Assembly (NCBI RefSeq): GCF_025370785.1
Contig: NZ_JAMXFA010000048.1
Span: 1 to 46,974 of the forward strand
Length of the DNA stretch: 46,974 bases
From: Laspinema olomoucense D3b
GTDB taxonomy: Bacteria; Cyanobacteriota; Cyanobacteriia; Cyanobacteriales; Laspinemataceae
Direction: 5' to 3'
This document shows positions 23,602-33,087 of this stretch, piece by piece. Within the stretch, counting starts at the first letter, position 1. Each line of letters begins with the position of its first letter. Position numbers and translations under genes: made by a program. Under the pieces are notes generated by a model. That model ran no database searches. It was not told the DNA's origin and was given only the letters and a program-made list of their open reading frames with translations.

Positions 23602-24747
23602 TCAATTTTTCCAAGCCGGTAAGCGCACACTAAAGACGCTGCCTTGGCCTAGAACTGACTTAACATCAATCGTTCCATTATGGGCTTCAGTAATTCGTTT
23701 ACACAGGTGCAGGCCCAAACCGCTTCCCGATCGCTTGTGCTTGCCCGGAAGAAATCTTTCAAACAATAAGGTTTGATCCGCCTCACTAATCCCCGGACCG
23801 TTATCGGCCACCGCGATGCCAACCCAGTTGGGACCCCCGGCATTTTTACCCGTCTCATCTTCCGTAATGCGAATCTCGATCATCCCATTATCGGTAAACT
23901 TGATAGCATTACCCACTAAATTAGTCACGAGGCGACGCAGTTCTAGCCGATCGCCACGGACGAACCCAGAAGTTTTGCCGGATCCATTGACCGCCGTCCC
24001 ATACTTCATCTTGATTTGGGTGTCTTTTTCCTGGGCGATCGGCATCAGTTCCTCGATAATTTCCTGAATCAGTTGGGGCATATCCACCAAAGAGAAATTC
24101 AGGTTTTTCCGATCAGCTTCGTAGCGATACACCTCCAGCAACGTATTCACCATCTTCAACAAATTTTGGTTACTCCGGACCATCGTGGTGAAGACTTCTT
24201 CCATCTGCGGAGTGATCGGTCCGAGGGCTTCTTGTTTGAGCAGGGTCAACATTCGATCCGCCGCAACTAACGGAGTTCGCAAATCATGGGTGAGCCTTGA
24301 TACGAAATCCTCTCGCTGACGGGCGATTTCATTCCGCTCATCTACACTATGCTTGAGGCGCAACAAACTCCGCACCCGCGCTAAGAGTTCATCGAGTTCG
24401 ACAGGTTTGCGGATAAAATCATCAGCCCCAAGATCTAATCCCTCCACTACACTGGGTTGATCGTGAGCGGTGATTAGCAAAATGGGGATAAAGGACAATT
24501 TTTTGTTGCCGCGAATCCGCCGGGTGACTTCATAGCCATCCATTCCCGGCATCATAATATCTAGCAATACCAAATCGGGCGGTGATTGGTCAATTTGCGC
24601 TAAAGCTGAATAGCCGCTCTCCGCCTGAGTGATGTCATATCCTTCTTCTTCCAAAATCGTCTTGACGAGCAAGACATTATCAGGAGAGTCATCGACAACC
24701 AGGATGCGGTCTGTTTTCGGGTTTTGAGGCAAGGAGGGATCGCTCAT
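23602..24747 (-). CDS. Response-regulator/histidine-kinase hybrid
   Basis: The 381-residue product starts with a receiver domain (about 14-130: ILVVDDSPDN acidic pair, phospho-acceptor in LVLLDIMMPGMDG, Thr in LLITAHD and Lys in FIRKPVE). A short coiled coil leads to the HisKA domain (RLTHDLRTPL, His near 154) and an ATPase domain with N-box (LVTNLVGNAIKF), G1 (VADNGPGIS) and G2 (SGSGLGLHLC). The receiver-first order makes it an atypical hybrid in which the receiver probably gates the kinase. No membrane segment or sensor domain is present, so it likely receives signal from another kinase. No partner gene is adjacent. Confidence 0.93.
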   Translation of the reverse strand: MSDPSLPQNPKTDRILVVDDSPDNVLLVKTILEEEGYDITQAESGYSALAQIDQSPPDLVLLDIMMPGMDGYEVTRRIRGNKKLSFIPILLITAHDQPSVVEGLDLGADDFIRKPVELDELLARVRSLLRLKHSVDERNEIARQREDFVSRLTHDLRTPLVAADRMLTLLKQEALGPITPQMEEVFTTMVRSNQNLLKMVNTLLEVYRYEADRKNLNFSLVDMPQLIQEIIEELMPIAQEKDTQIKMKYGTAVNGSGKTSGFVRGDRLELRRLVTNLVGNAIKFTDNGMIEIRITEDETGKNAGGPNWVGIAVADNGPGISEADQTLLFERFLPGKHKRSGSGLGLHLCKRITEAHNGTIDVKSVLGQGSVFSVRLPAWKN

Positions 24748-25439
24748 TTATCTATAAAAATTGGACTCGGCTCAAAAAAGCAGTTTGGGTGGTAAGGAGA
24801 TTGTCTCACCCTACCGCTTTTGATGTTCTCGCTCTTTAGACGGATTTTATCGGATTTTGCTTAGGCTATGGCGTTGCTTAATGAATATTTGTTGTTGTTG
24901 ACTTGGATTTTCAGCGTTTTGTAGTAGGCTAATAGAGGGGTAAAGTGTTGCTACCTATAGTTCTACGGCTCTTGGGATAAATCTCAAAGTTGCTACAATC
25001 GGGATCCCAACTTCCCAGGCCGGAGCGATCGCAGAGAATCCCAGTTTTTTGAGTAAGAGCCCACCCCTGGGAACCCGATGAATTTTCTACGGCTAAAGCA
25101 ATAATCCGGTGCAGGGGCAACTTTGGGGTCTGACCATCCCTTGGGACCCGGGAGCAGCAATACCGGGATGGAAAACGGAGCGATCGGTTCGGGCTTTTCT
25201 ATCCAATGAAATAATTTAGGTAAAATTTATCTAAAGGGATTATCTCTGTAGATAGATGAAATAATTTTAAAGATTTAAAAGAGGGTTTATTTGCGGGGGG
25301 AAGTGACTAAAACTCTATCTCAGGATATAAAAATATTTTATTAACAAAATTGGGCTTCATCAAGAGAGAGATTGACACTTAACCTGAAGATTTGTAACAA
25401 TCGACTCAGTTCAACTTGATAGAAAGAGAAAATTTGTTT
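24748..25439. other. Divergent intergenic region upstream of the carotenoid protein gene
   Basis: There is no gene. The right half (25190-25340) is strongly AT-rich, and a promoter at 25372-25400 serves the carotenoid protein. The left half holds the leader of the receiver-kinase; near 24790-24830 there is an imperfect inverted repeat around GGTGGTAAGGAGA. Confidence 0.5.
25372..25400 (+). promoter_or_regulatory. Putative sigma-70 promoter of the carotenoid protein gene
   Basis: TTGACA (25372-25377) is a perfect -35 hexamer, 17 bases from TAACAA (25395-25400) as a -10. Transcription would start near 25407, giving a leader of about 33 bases. Confidence 0.6.
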
Positions 25440-25967
25440 ATGACTGCTAATTTGACCGGAAGAAGCCAAATCCGTTCCCAAGGAACTCAAGACATCGTTA
25501 ATGATTTTGAAAAATTGAGTACCGATGATAAATTGGCTGTGCTGTATTGGATTTACGAAAAAATGGGAGACTCCGTTACTCCCGCCGCACCAGGGGCAGC
25601 AGAACCCAACATTGCACCGATGCTGATGGATGACTACTACAACCTCTCTGACGATGAGCAGCTTCAGATCATGCGGGATATTGTGGAGCGCAAAGATACC
25701 GTTTATTCCCATGCTTATGGGGCTTTATCTGCTAATAATCAATTAGTAGTCTGGTATGCCTGGGCAGTGGGAATGGGCGATCGCATTGTAGATATGCCTC
25801 CCGATTACCCATCCACCCCGGAAACCGATCGCATTTTAGCTGAGGTAGAACAGGCAGAATTCGAGGAGCAAATTTCGATTTTCCGCGAAATTGCTGGCGG
25901 AATGGGCTATACTGTCGTGGGTTCCATCCCCACCCAAGCTGAAACGGGTGTAACCCCCAGCTTATAG
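25440..25967 (+). CDS. Helical carotenoid protein (stand-alone OCP N-terminal domain)
   Basis: From ATG 25440 (a TTG at 25416 is less likely) the product is 175 residues, close to the size of the orange carotenoid protein N-terminal domain, with which it aligns by eye. LAVLYWIYEKMG (32-43) corresponds to OCP LALIWFAYLEMG, NNQLVVWYAW to the OCP Trp110 segment, and ISIFREIAGGMGY to the OCP Arg155 segment. OCP Tyr44, Trp110, Tyr111 and Arg155 are kept (Tyr39, Trp105, Tyr106 and Arg149), while Trp41 is Tyr36. No C-terminal NTF2-like domain follows, so this is an HCP-type protein. Family members bind keto-carotenoids and quench singlet oxygen or phycobilisome excitation. It is monocistronic, with its own promoter and a hairpin 3' end. 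Which HCP clade it belongs to is not determined. Confidence 0.9.
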   Translation: MTANLTGRSQIRSQGTQDIVNDFEKLSTDDKLAVLYWIYEKMGDSVTPAAPGAAEPNIAPMLMDDYYNLSDDEQLQIMRDIVERKDTVYSHAYGALSANNQLVVWYAWAVGMGDRIVDMPPDYPSTPETDRILAEVEQAEFEEQISIFREIAGGMGYTVVGSIPTQAETGVTPSL

Positions 25968-26003
25968 TTTTAATGCTCGACTATAACAGCATAAATTTTG
26001 TAG

Positions 26004-26027
26004 GGACGCACTGCGGTGCGTCCTTAA
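26004..26027 (+). terminator. Hairpin after the carotenoid protein gene
   Basis: GGACGCAC (26004-26011) and GTGCGTCC (26016-26023) form a perfect 8-bp stem with a TGCG loop, followed by TTAAATTTTG. It is a plausible intrinsic terminator, 37 bases past the stop, and also resembles a dispersed cyanobacterial palindrome. Confidence 0.6.
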
Positions 26028-26290
26028 ATTTTGTCTATGTTGTTTATTTTTCTGAGCAGGTAAAAGTTTTTAATAAGAGGGATAAAACGGGGTTAAAGCC
26101 TTACGCTACAAGTTAAATCAGGCTGATTTTTATGCATTTTGTGGTTGGGGACTAGAAAGGAAACAAAAAATTCTTTTTACTCTCCTGGCTTCCTCCAGCC
26201 TCGGTAGCCAATGGGTTATACAGCCGAGTTTTTTTGATAAAAATTTGTAGAACTCTGCCTTTGAAAATGAAGCGGACAATTTTTAAAGGA

Positions 26291-26342
26291 AGTGGGAGCA
26301 AGATTGCTCTAAATTAACAGGAGGGAGCATCTTGCTCCCACT
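26291..26342. repeat. 14-bp perfect inverted repeat between convergent genes
   Basis: AGTGGGAGCAAGAT (26291-26304) and ATCTTGCTCCCACT (26329-26342) are exact reverse complements, 24 bases apart. They lie 68 bases before the 3' end of the large kinase. The structure may act as a bidirectional 3'-end hairpin. Confidence 0.7.
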
Positions 26343-26410
26343 CGTTAATTGATCTCGTTATCCGGATTTAGACTAGCGCTATCTAGGGAGAGCTTAATTA
26401 TGGGATTGCC

Positions 26411-29400
26411 CTAATCAAGCTCAAAGATAGAGCGAGGGATTTGAATAGAGAAAGTCGAACCTTCATTAAGCTGACTTTCTACAGAAATCCTCCCCTTCAT
26501 GAGGCGAACTAAAGAGTCACATAGAGCTAACCCTAAGCCGGTCCCTGAATATTCGCGAGTGGTGGTTTGATCTCCTTGGCGGAAGGCTTCAAAAATATGA
26601 TTAAGCTGTTCGGGAGGGATACCGATGCCGGTATCTTTAACGGAGATTTCCACCGAATCGGGGGAGGGACTGGATACGGAAACTTCCACCCCGCCCGAGG
26701 TGGTAAACTTAATGGCATTCGAGATTAAATTGCTCACAACCTGCCGTAAGCGGAGGCGATCGCCGACCACCTGGGGATTATCCAAGGTGGAATTAAACTG
26801 CAAGGTTAAACTTTTGTGTTGGGCAAAAATTCGCAATTCCTCACAGGTGGCACTGACTAATAAATCCAGTTCAAACTGTTCTAACTTAAGTTCAGAATGA
26901 CCGGCCTCAATTTTAGACAAGTCGAGGATATCATCAATTAAAGCGAGCAAGTGCTTGCCATTATCGAGGATTCGTTCCACCATTTGTTTTTGCTGAGGAG
27001 GCAAAGGATGGCGGCGCCCACGTAAGAGGACTTGAGAAAAGCCCAGAATTGAATTCATGGGAGTCCGAAGTTCGTGAGACATGGTGGCTAAAAACTCCGA
27101 TTTGAGGCGAGATGCCTCCTTGAGTTGGCAGTTCTGACGTTCAATCTGTTGACGTTTGGACTCTAGTTCCTGATTTTGACAAGCCAGAGTATGATTTTGA
27201 GCTTGTAAGAGTTGATCGCGCTCCTCTAAAATTTCGATAGAGCGGGCATTGTTAATAGCGATCGCCGCTTGTTCGCCCACTGCCGTTACCATTTGACGGA
27301 GGTCCTCCACCTCAAAAGCCGCCAAATCGTCCCAATTGCCCACGGCGAGTACCCCCAAACGCCCTGCTCGCGCGGACTCAATCGGCACGGCATACACACA
27401 AGCGGGTAACTCGCGCGAGAGAATTTCGGTCTGGGAATCGGAAGTCAGTCCATCGAGAGAATGGCAGCGCAACAGACACTGACCCGTAGCAAACACCTCG
27501 GATAGTAAAGAATCCTTGGTTTTCAACGGGACTCCGATGGGTAAATTTTGGGTACCTGCGCCTGCTGTGGCCATTAATTCCAGACGGTCGTGTTCGCGAT
27601 CGTGAAGGACAATTAGGCAAAACTGGGCCTTGGGGATGGCCTCGCAGACCGCTTCTACCATGAGTTGTAACAACCGGGGTAAATCAGCAATCCGCTGGTT
27701 AAGCAAATTTGCCAACTGTTGGAGGGTCCGCAACTGGCGCTGCCGTTCCGCTAAAATGCAGACGGTCCTACGGAGGTTTTCTCCCGTCTCCCGAGCTTCC
27801 CGGTAGAGGATGGCCTTTTCCAGGGTCATGGCACCGCGCCGCACCAAATCTTCAACCAGAGACAGGTCGCTTTGACTGTAGCTGGCTTCCTCTTCTAAAC
27901 GAAGACGACGAGAACTCGGCTGATTGCCGCGCACCAGGAGAATGGAGCCAAAGGTGCGATCGCCGAAGCAGATGGGTAACCAGAGATACGCCTGAATATC
28001 GAGCGATCGCAACAGTTCCAGATGTTCTGCATCCTGAGCAACTGCTGCCAGTTCATCCTCAGAAATGCCAAAACAAAACTCCGCCCCATTCTCCCGCTCT
28101 CCCGAGTCGCAGCGATACTGTGAACGGCGAATCTCGGCCAGTTGTTGCAAATAACTGTACCGACCATCACCCTCCACAGGGTAGCGATTTTGCAAGGCCC
28201 AAACCAGCGATTGCTTCGAGGGGTCCAAACAAGCCACCGTCACACAACGATAGTCTCCATCGGAGGACCCCAGGGGCCTAGTACCCGTTTCCATGACATT
28301 GATCGCGCACCAATCGCCAAACCGAGGCACCAGCAGTCTCCCCAAATTCTCCAGGGTAGTTTGGTAATCCAGGGAGGCGGTGAGGAGGGTGGTTGCTTCT
28401 GCTAAAAAGGAGCGGGATTCAGCAATGCGCTGCCGTTCCGTACTCAGGAGGGTCTTGGCTGCCTCAGCCACTTTTCGGGCTAACTGTTCGCGCAGGAGCA
28501 ATTCATCTTTGAGTTGACGTGCCTTTTCGAGTTCGACACTTTGCTTGCGGACTAAGCGCTCTAGGTCATGATTAAGCTGGGCAACTTTTTCTTCCTTCTC
28601 CTTGCGCGGGGTAATATCACGGGAAACCGAGATTACTTCGGATTCCCTGTCTAACCGGGGGTTAGGGGCCGCGCCTAGGGTCATTTCTAACCAAATATAG
28701 GACCCATCTTTGCGCTGATGGCGATAGGTGACTCGATCCCTAGGGGATTCTGGAGTTAAGCGCGCAAAGATGCCGTTGACTGCTGGCACATCCTCGGGAT
28801 GAACAAACCCATAAATACTTTGTCCCACCAGTTCATCGGGTTCATATCCCAAGAGGGAACAACTGGCGCTAGAGGCATACAGATAAAGTCCCTCGGGACT
28901 ATGGCGAGCCATTAAGTCCTGGGACTGTTCGACCATAACCTGATAGTTGGGGTCGTTGAGTTCCCTGGGATAGTCTTGAGCTTCGGTAAAATCATCAATT
29001 TGCTGGAGGTAGACAATCACCGTACATGGAGAGCGCTCCTCCGGGTCAAAATCTGGATCAAATAAGGGCTGAAGGTTGAGGGAGACCCAGTTGAGGGTGT
29101 CATCGGGTTTGCAAATCCCCAGGATGGTATTCCATTGCGCTTGTGCTGTGGCAAAGGTGATGGCGACGGGATGGCGATCGCCTTCCACGGGTGAACCGTC
29201 GAGGAAGATGCTGGAATAGCCTGCATCCTGATACGAGCGTCCGACCAACTCCCGAACGCTTAAGCCTAAAATTCTTTCGGCACTGGGATTGCAGGTGATG
29301 AGAATCCCATCGCCATCATAAATAAGCACCCCTTCGTCCTCTGAGGTTCGGTGCCACCCTTGAGGAACAGCGGGTCCTTCGTTGAGGGAAGGTTGTTCCC

Positions 29401-31474
29401 TTTGTCCCGGGGAACTACCCCCTTCCATCTCTGTGCGGTAGGAAACGGTATCGTGAAGGCGCTCCCTATCTCTACCTGGATAGTTGTTCTGGAGCCGGGG
29501 ATTCTCCTGGGCTGCGTTTTCCTGGGGGTCTGGGGAGTTTTGGGGAGAGGGTGAGGCTCCAAAATACGGGGAAACGCTCTGGGGGCAGTGGTCTGGGGTT
29601 GGTTTGCTGTTCTGGTTCAAAGCTAGGGTTTCACTCCCATTCAGCAGGGGAAAATCTCCCCTGCCGTTCTGGGGTTGGGAAAAATGAGTTTCTTTGTAAG
29701 GGTGGGATGAGAAGGCAGAAACGGACTCGGCGCGATCGCCCGCTTTCCCCACAGAGGGTTGCTGCGATGGGGAGGCAGCGGAACTGCGATCGCGGTCGTC
29801 TTGCCTATGGCGATCGCTCTGGCGGCCTACCGTTACCAGCTCTGCGCTTAGGTTCTGGGGTAAGGGTTCCAGGCCACCCCGGCTATTTTCGGGGCCATCT
29901 GGGCCGTAGTCCCCGCACTCAGGAGACAGCTTTTCCAGAGTTTCTGATGCTTGCTGAATCATCCTTTCTAGCAGCGCTAGTTCAGAGGTATTCAAAGCCG
30001 ATCGCCCTTCCAATACGAGAAATAGCAGCCCCACCTTCTGAGCATCGCCCTTCCCGATCACCGGAAATACGAGCAGGGACCCCAGTTCGGTGAGGGGGAC
30101 TTCAGAGCCTTCCCCTTCCGGTAAGGCAATGGACCAAACCACTGCTTCCGGGGAAGGCGATCGCAAATTCTGAGCCGGGAAGGCTTTCAGCAGGAGGCTT
30201 TCTAACCGTTCCCACAGGGAATCAGTCAGCAGGCGATGGCAATTCATCACCCCTTGCAATTCTCCCGACTGGTCCCAAAGAAGACCGGCGATCTGATAGG
30301 GACTCATTAAATCTAGGGTTTGGAAGAGTTGGGCGAAATCCTCCTCGTTTTCTATTCTCGGCAGTGTTTGAGACTCGGAGTCCTGGAAGAATTCTGGGGC
30401 CGTTGTCTGGGGTGAGTTGAGGTGAGTTGAGGGCACTGGGCGATCGCTTTCCCGCAGTTGCGCCTGGAGTACCCTCACTTCTTCCTGAGTTTCTGCATAG
30501 AGGCTAAAACAGGCTTGTTCTCGCTGTTTCCGTTTCGTAATATCCCGCATCAGGGTCACCGCCCCTAATTTGATCCCTCCTGGGTTGAAAATGGGATTAC
30601 TATTAGCCAGCATGATCCGGGGTTTTCCCGTTTTTGGAGTGACCACTAATTCTTTTTCTGATGCGGTTTCCGTCTGTAAGGCTTCCCATAGGGGCAACGC
30701 TTCCGGGGAAGTGGGCCTAGGAGCCATCGATCCCGGGTTTCTCTGGGAATTACCCATCCCAATCCCACCCCCTAAACCGGAGGGGTCCGGTGTCCGGGGG
30801 AGTTTTTCATCGGTTGGACCCGATTCTGATCCATTCTGCGGGGGTTTTTGTTCGGCTAATCCATATAATTCTTGTGCCGCCTGATTAAAAATTTGGATGG
30901 TTCCATTGGCATCCCCAGCAATAATCGCCTCGGAACAAGAGGCAATGAGATTTTCTATAAATTCTTGTTTTTGTTGGAGTTGGAGTTGGGTTTGTTTGAG
31001 GCGATCGATATCTGTAAAAGTTCCGTGCCATCCCACCAATTCCCCTTTTTTACCTCCCAGGGGAACGGCTTGGACCAGCATCCATCGATAGATGCCGTCG
31101 CTTCCTAACAAGCGCAGTTCCATTTCACAAACCGAAACCCCTAAGCGTTTTTGGGTTAGCTCCGTAGGGGTTTCTGGGCAGGATAATACACGGTGCCAAA
31201 TCGGTCTATCTTCCGGGTGGATAGCTTGTAAAAAGCGCCTACCCAAGGAAACCTTCCGACCCATCCCCGTATAGGTTTCCCAGGTCGGGTTTAATTTAGT
31301 CATGACACCAATAGCATCTGCTTTCCACAGGATTTGTCCCCCCAGGCCAATCGTTGAAGCTGCTTCCCTAGGAGTCGGTGAATCTTTTCCAGGGGGTTGC
31401 TGCGGTGAGTGAAAAGCGGTCAGATAGTGGCGATGTCTTCGATTATTAAATTGAGGATTGGTAAGGTTATTCAT
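26411..31474 (-). CDS. Very large multi-PAS/GAF sensor histidine kinase
   Basis: The product is about 1,690 residues. ATG 31474 is preceded by GGAG at 9 bases; ATG 31489 or TTG 31501 would add 5-9 residues. In order (numbered from TTG): PAS1 (about 50-170, with HPEDR), PAS2 (about 182-335), a GAF-like segment (about 405-535), a disordered Pro/Ser/Gln-rich linker (about 545-715), PAS3 (about 725-840), PAS4 with PAC (about 860-990, VHPEDV), a coiled coil, GAF1 (about 1055-1210), GAF2 (about 1250-1420), H-box (EFLATMSHELRTP, His near 1476), N-box, and G1/G2 (KDTGIGIP, SGTGLGL). No receiver domain and no membrane segment are seen. The GAFs lack the Cys-His of cyanobacteriochromes. The nearest candidate partner is the divergent NarL-type regulator at 33088. 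Confidence 0.93.
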   Translation of the reverse strand: MNNLTNPQFNNRRHRHYLTAFHSPQQPPGKDSPTPREAASTIGLGGQILWKADAIGVMTKLNPTWETYTGMGRKVSLGRRFLQAIHPEDRPIWHRVLSCPETPTELTQKRLGVSVCEMELRLLGSDGIYRWMLVQAVPLGGKKGELVGWHGTFTDIDRLKQTQLQLQQKQEFIENLIASCSEAIIAGDANGTIQIFNQAAQELYGLAEQKPPQNGSESGPTDEKLPRTPDPSGLGGGIGMGNSQRNPGSMAPRPTSPEALPLWEALQTETASEKELVVTPKTGKPRIMLANSNPIFNPGGIKLGAVTLMRDITKRKQREQACFSLYAETQEEVRVLQAQLRESDRPVPSTHLNSPQTTAPEFFQDSESQTLPRIENEEDFAQLFQTLDLMSPYQIAGLLWDQSGELQGVMNCHRLLTDSLWERLESLLLKAFPAQNLRSPSPEAVVWSIALPEGEGSEVPLTELGSLLVFPVIGKGDAQKVGLLFLVLEGRSALNTSELALLERMIQQASETLEKLSPECGDYGPDGPENSRGGLEPLPQNLSAELVTVGRQSDRHRQDDRDRSSAASPSQQPSVGKAGDRAESVSAFSSHPYKETHFSQPQNGRGDFPLLNGSETLALNQNSKPTPDHCPQSVSPYFGASPSPQNSPDPQENAAQENPRLQNNYPGRDRERLHDTVSYRTEMEGGSSPGQREQPSLNEGPAVPQGWHRTSEDEGVLIYDGDGILITCNPSAERILGLSVRELVGRSYQDAGYSSIFLDGSPVEGDRHPVAITFATAQAQWNTILGICKPDDTLNWVSLNLQPLFDPDFDPEERSPCTVIVYLQQIDDFTEAQDYPRELNDPNYQVMVEQSQDLMARHSPEGLYLYASSASCSLLGYEPDELVGQSIYGFVHPEDVPAVNGIFARLTPESPRDRVTYRHQRKDGSYIWLEMTLGAAPNPRLDRESEVISVSRDITPRKEKEEKVAQLNHDLERLVRKQSVELEKARQLKDELLLREQLARKVAEAAKTLLSTERQRIAESRSFLAEATTLLTASLDYQTTLENLGRLLVPRFGDWCAINVMETGTRPLGSSDGDYRCVTVACLDPSKQSLVWALQNRYPVEGDGRYSYLQQLAEIRRSQYRCDSGERENGAEFCFGISEDELAAVAQDAEHLELLRSLDIQAYLWLPICFGDRTFGSILLVRGNQPSSRRLRLEEEASYSQSDLSLVEDLVRRGAMTLEKAILYREARETGENLRRTVCILAERQRQLRTLQQLANLLNQRIADLPRLLQLMVEAVCEAIPKAQFCLIVLHDREHDRLELMATAGAGTQNLPIGVPLKTKDSLLSEVFATGQCLLRCHSLDGLTSDSQTEILSRELPACVYAVPIESARAGRLGVLAVGNWDDLAAFEVEDLRQMVTAVGEQAAIAINNARSIEILEERDQLLQAQNHTLACQNQELESKRQQIERQNCQLKEASRLKSEFLATMSHELRTPMNSILGFSQVLLRGRRHPLPPQQKQMVERILDNGKHLLALIDDILDLSKIEAGHSELKLEQFELDLLVSATCEELRIFAQHKSLTLQFNSTLDNPQVVGDRLRLRQVVSNLISNAIKFTTSGGVEVSVSSPSPDSVEISVKDTGIGIPPEQLNHIFEAFRQGDQTTTREYSGTGLGLALCDSLVRLMKGRISVESQLNEGSTFSIQIPRSIFELD

Positions 31475-33087
31475 CTGGGTTGACTCCATCCCGATTGTCA
31501 AAAAATTGGGTAAATTGTGGATCTATTTGAGGGATTCTGTGCTAGGTTCAGGGTCAGTAGCCTATTGCTGGGTAGGTTTTTAGGGGGATAAAGTTAAGAG
31601 AATTTATCGCACTTTAAATAAAAGGTCTTTATACGGAGGGAACCTGGACAAGGCGAGGGAAATATCAGAGCTGAATTGGCATCAATTTATCCGCCGAATA
31701 TCGAGGTTTTGAAAGCCTTGACCAGTGCTTTAGGCCGATTGGCGCAGATCTTAACAGAAACGTTTTAATCAACCCAGAACCACTTGGGGAGGGTCTTTGA
31801 GCGGATTGACCCGGCTGAGTCTGGTGGCAGGAGCCTCGGGAAGAGGGAGCCGGAAAAGCTCCGAACCGGGCAAAGTTTTGCCTCCACTGCTTCTATATAG
31901 AATCTCCGAATCCGACTCCCGCGAAAGGGAAAGCTAAAAGCTTATATGGCGATCGCCTCGGGAGATTCTCCCACCCTGGGCAGATGACATCGAACCCGCC
32001 CCTGAGCGCCACGGGCTCTAAAATAGGAATCTTTCTCGGGACGGATAGGACAGTTTTCTGTGCAAAAAAAACACTGCATCCCTACTGGCGATCGGTGGTA
32101 GTGGCTGCCCTGGGGATAGAAATCGAGCAGTTCCTGGGAACATTTCAAGGATCCAAGTAGCCAGTATCCGGAAGAAAGTTGATAAAATAATAAAGTTTAG
32201 AGACCTCCGCTGCGTCAATTCTGGAATCCCTGGTCCATTGCGGCTTAAATAATTTAATGGCAATGTTTAACACTAAAAAGGACTCAATAACTGTACTGTT
32301 AGATAATATAAATGTATCTGGATCCGGTACGGACCACCTCTATCAATAGGTGGAATTCGCTCTGGGAAACGAATTCATCCGGTCGGAATGGAACCAAGGT
32401 ATCCCCTAAACCCCGTGAAGTAACCCCAGGGGCGATCGCCCCGGGATCACTTAGTTTTCCCCTTCCATCCAGGGAGGCTCTGGGAGTGGAACGGCAATCA
32501 TTGGGGATAGCCACAGCTTATTGAGAAGCGGAATTTTGACAAGAATCAGGAGGGGAAAACGACCCGGGAGGGAAAAGGTCCCCAGAGTGGGAAGCACTTT
32601 GATAAACTGGTTTGAGAGATCTCCTTTTTACGGGCATCGAATTCTTTTTGGCCATCCGGGTCATCACGAACGTAGCCCTAGATTGTTAAACTTTTGTTTT
32701 CCCTGGTGAAAACTTATATCAAAACTCAGCACCCCTGCCGACTGGAAGGGGCTTCGGGTAACCATCCGGACTTAAATGCTGAAGAAAGCCAATCACGCCG
32801 TTACTAAGTACAGAACTGAAGAATACCCCCTAGGATGCCGGTAAAGTATTGGTTAGAACCCAGGTTTTTCAGAAAATACTTGACCTAAAAGGTCCAAGAA
32901 AGGTCCAAAAACCCGGTTTCTGGTCCCGGGGATCTAAAACTGTAGCAATGCCCTAGTTCAGCGGACATTTGAGTCGCGGTGTAAGAAGTGGCACATCCGG
33001 GTTTCGGAGGGTTCCCCAGATGAGATCCCAGAAAAAAACTCTCCAACTTCTCGCTGTAAACGACGGGGTTGAGACCCTTTTTAATAG
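31475..33087. other. 1.6-kb gene-poor region with possible gene remnant
   Basis: No complete gene can be supported. A start-less open frame at 31622-31768 reads like a protein C-terminus (…ELASIYPPNIEVLKALTSALG…) and could be a relic. Other short frames look random. A dispersed palindromic repeat lies at 32900-32921. Parts of this region presumably carry the promoters of the two divergent flanking genes. Confidence 0.45.
32900..32921. repeat. AAGGTCC-AAACCCGGTTTCT repeat, copy at 32900
   Basis: The 22-base segment matches 36894-36915 at 21 of 22 positions. The AAACCCGGTTT core is palindromic and recurs at 36845-36862. Confidence 0.7.

Larger units (their letters stand above)
25968..26410. 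other. Convergent intergenic region
   Basis: No gene is present. The region holds two strong hairpins (26004-26023 and 26291-26342). The rest is AT-rich with no recognisable motif. Confidence 0.5.

Noticed and set aside
24929-25120. 63-codon minus-strand frame starting with TTG
   Set aside because: TTG start, no ribosome site and no likeness to known proteins; treated as intergenic.
27709-28281. 190-codon plus-strand open frame
   Set aside because: It lies fully antisense to the large kinase, has Pro/Arg-rich composition and matches no family; it is a codon-bias shadow.
29551-30093. 180-codon plus-strand open frame
   Set aside because: It is antisense to the linker region of the large kinase, with low-complexity translation and no ribosome site.
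29821-31474. Cyanobacteriochrome GAF in the large kinase
   Set aside because: Its GAF and PAS segments lack the Cys-His at the bilin position; the CBCR claim is limited to the two kinases at 1-4070.
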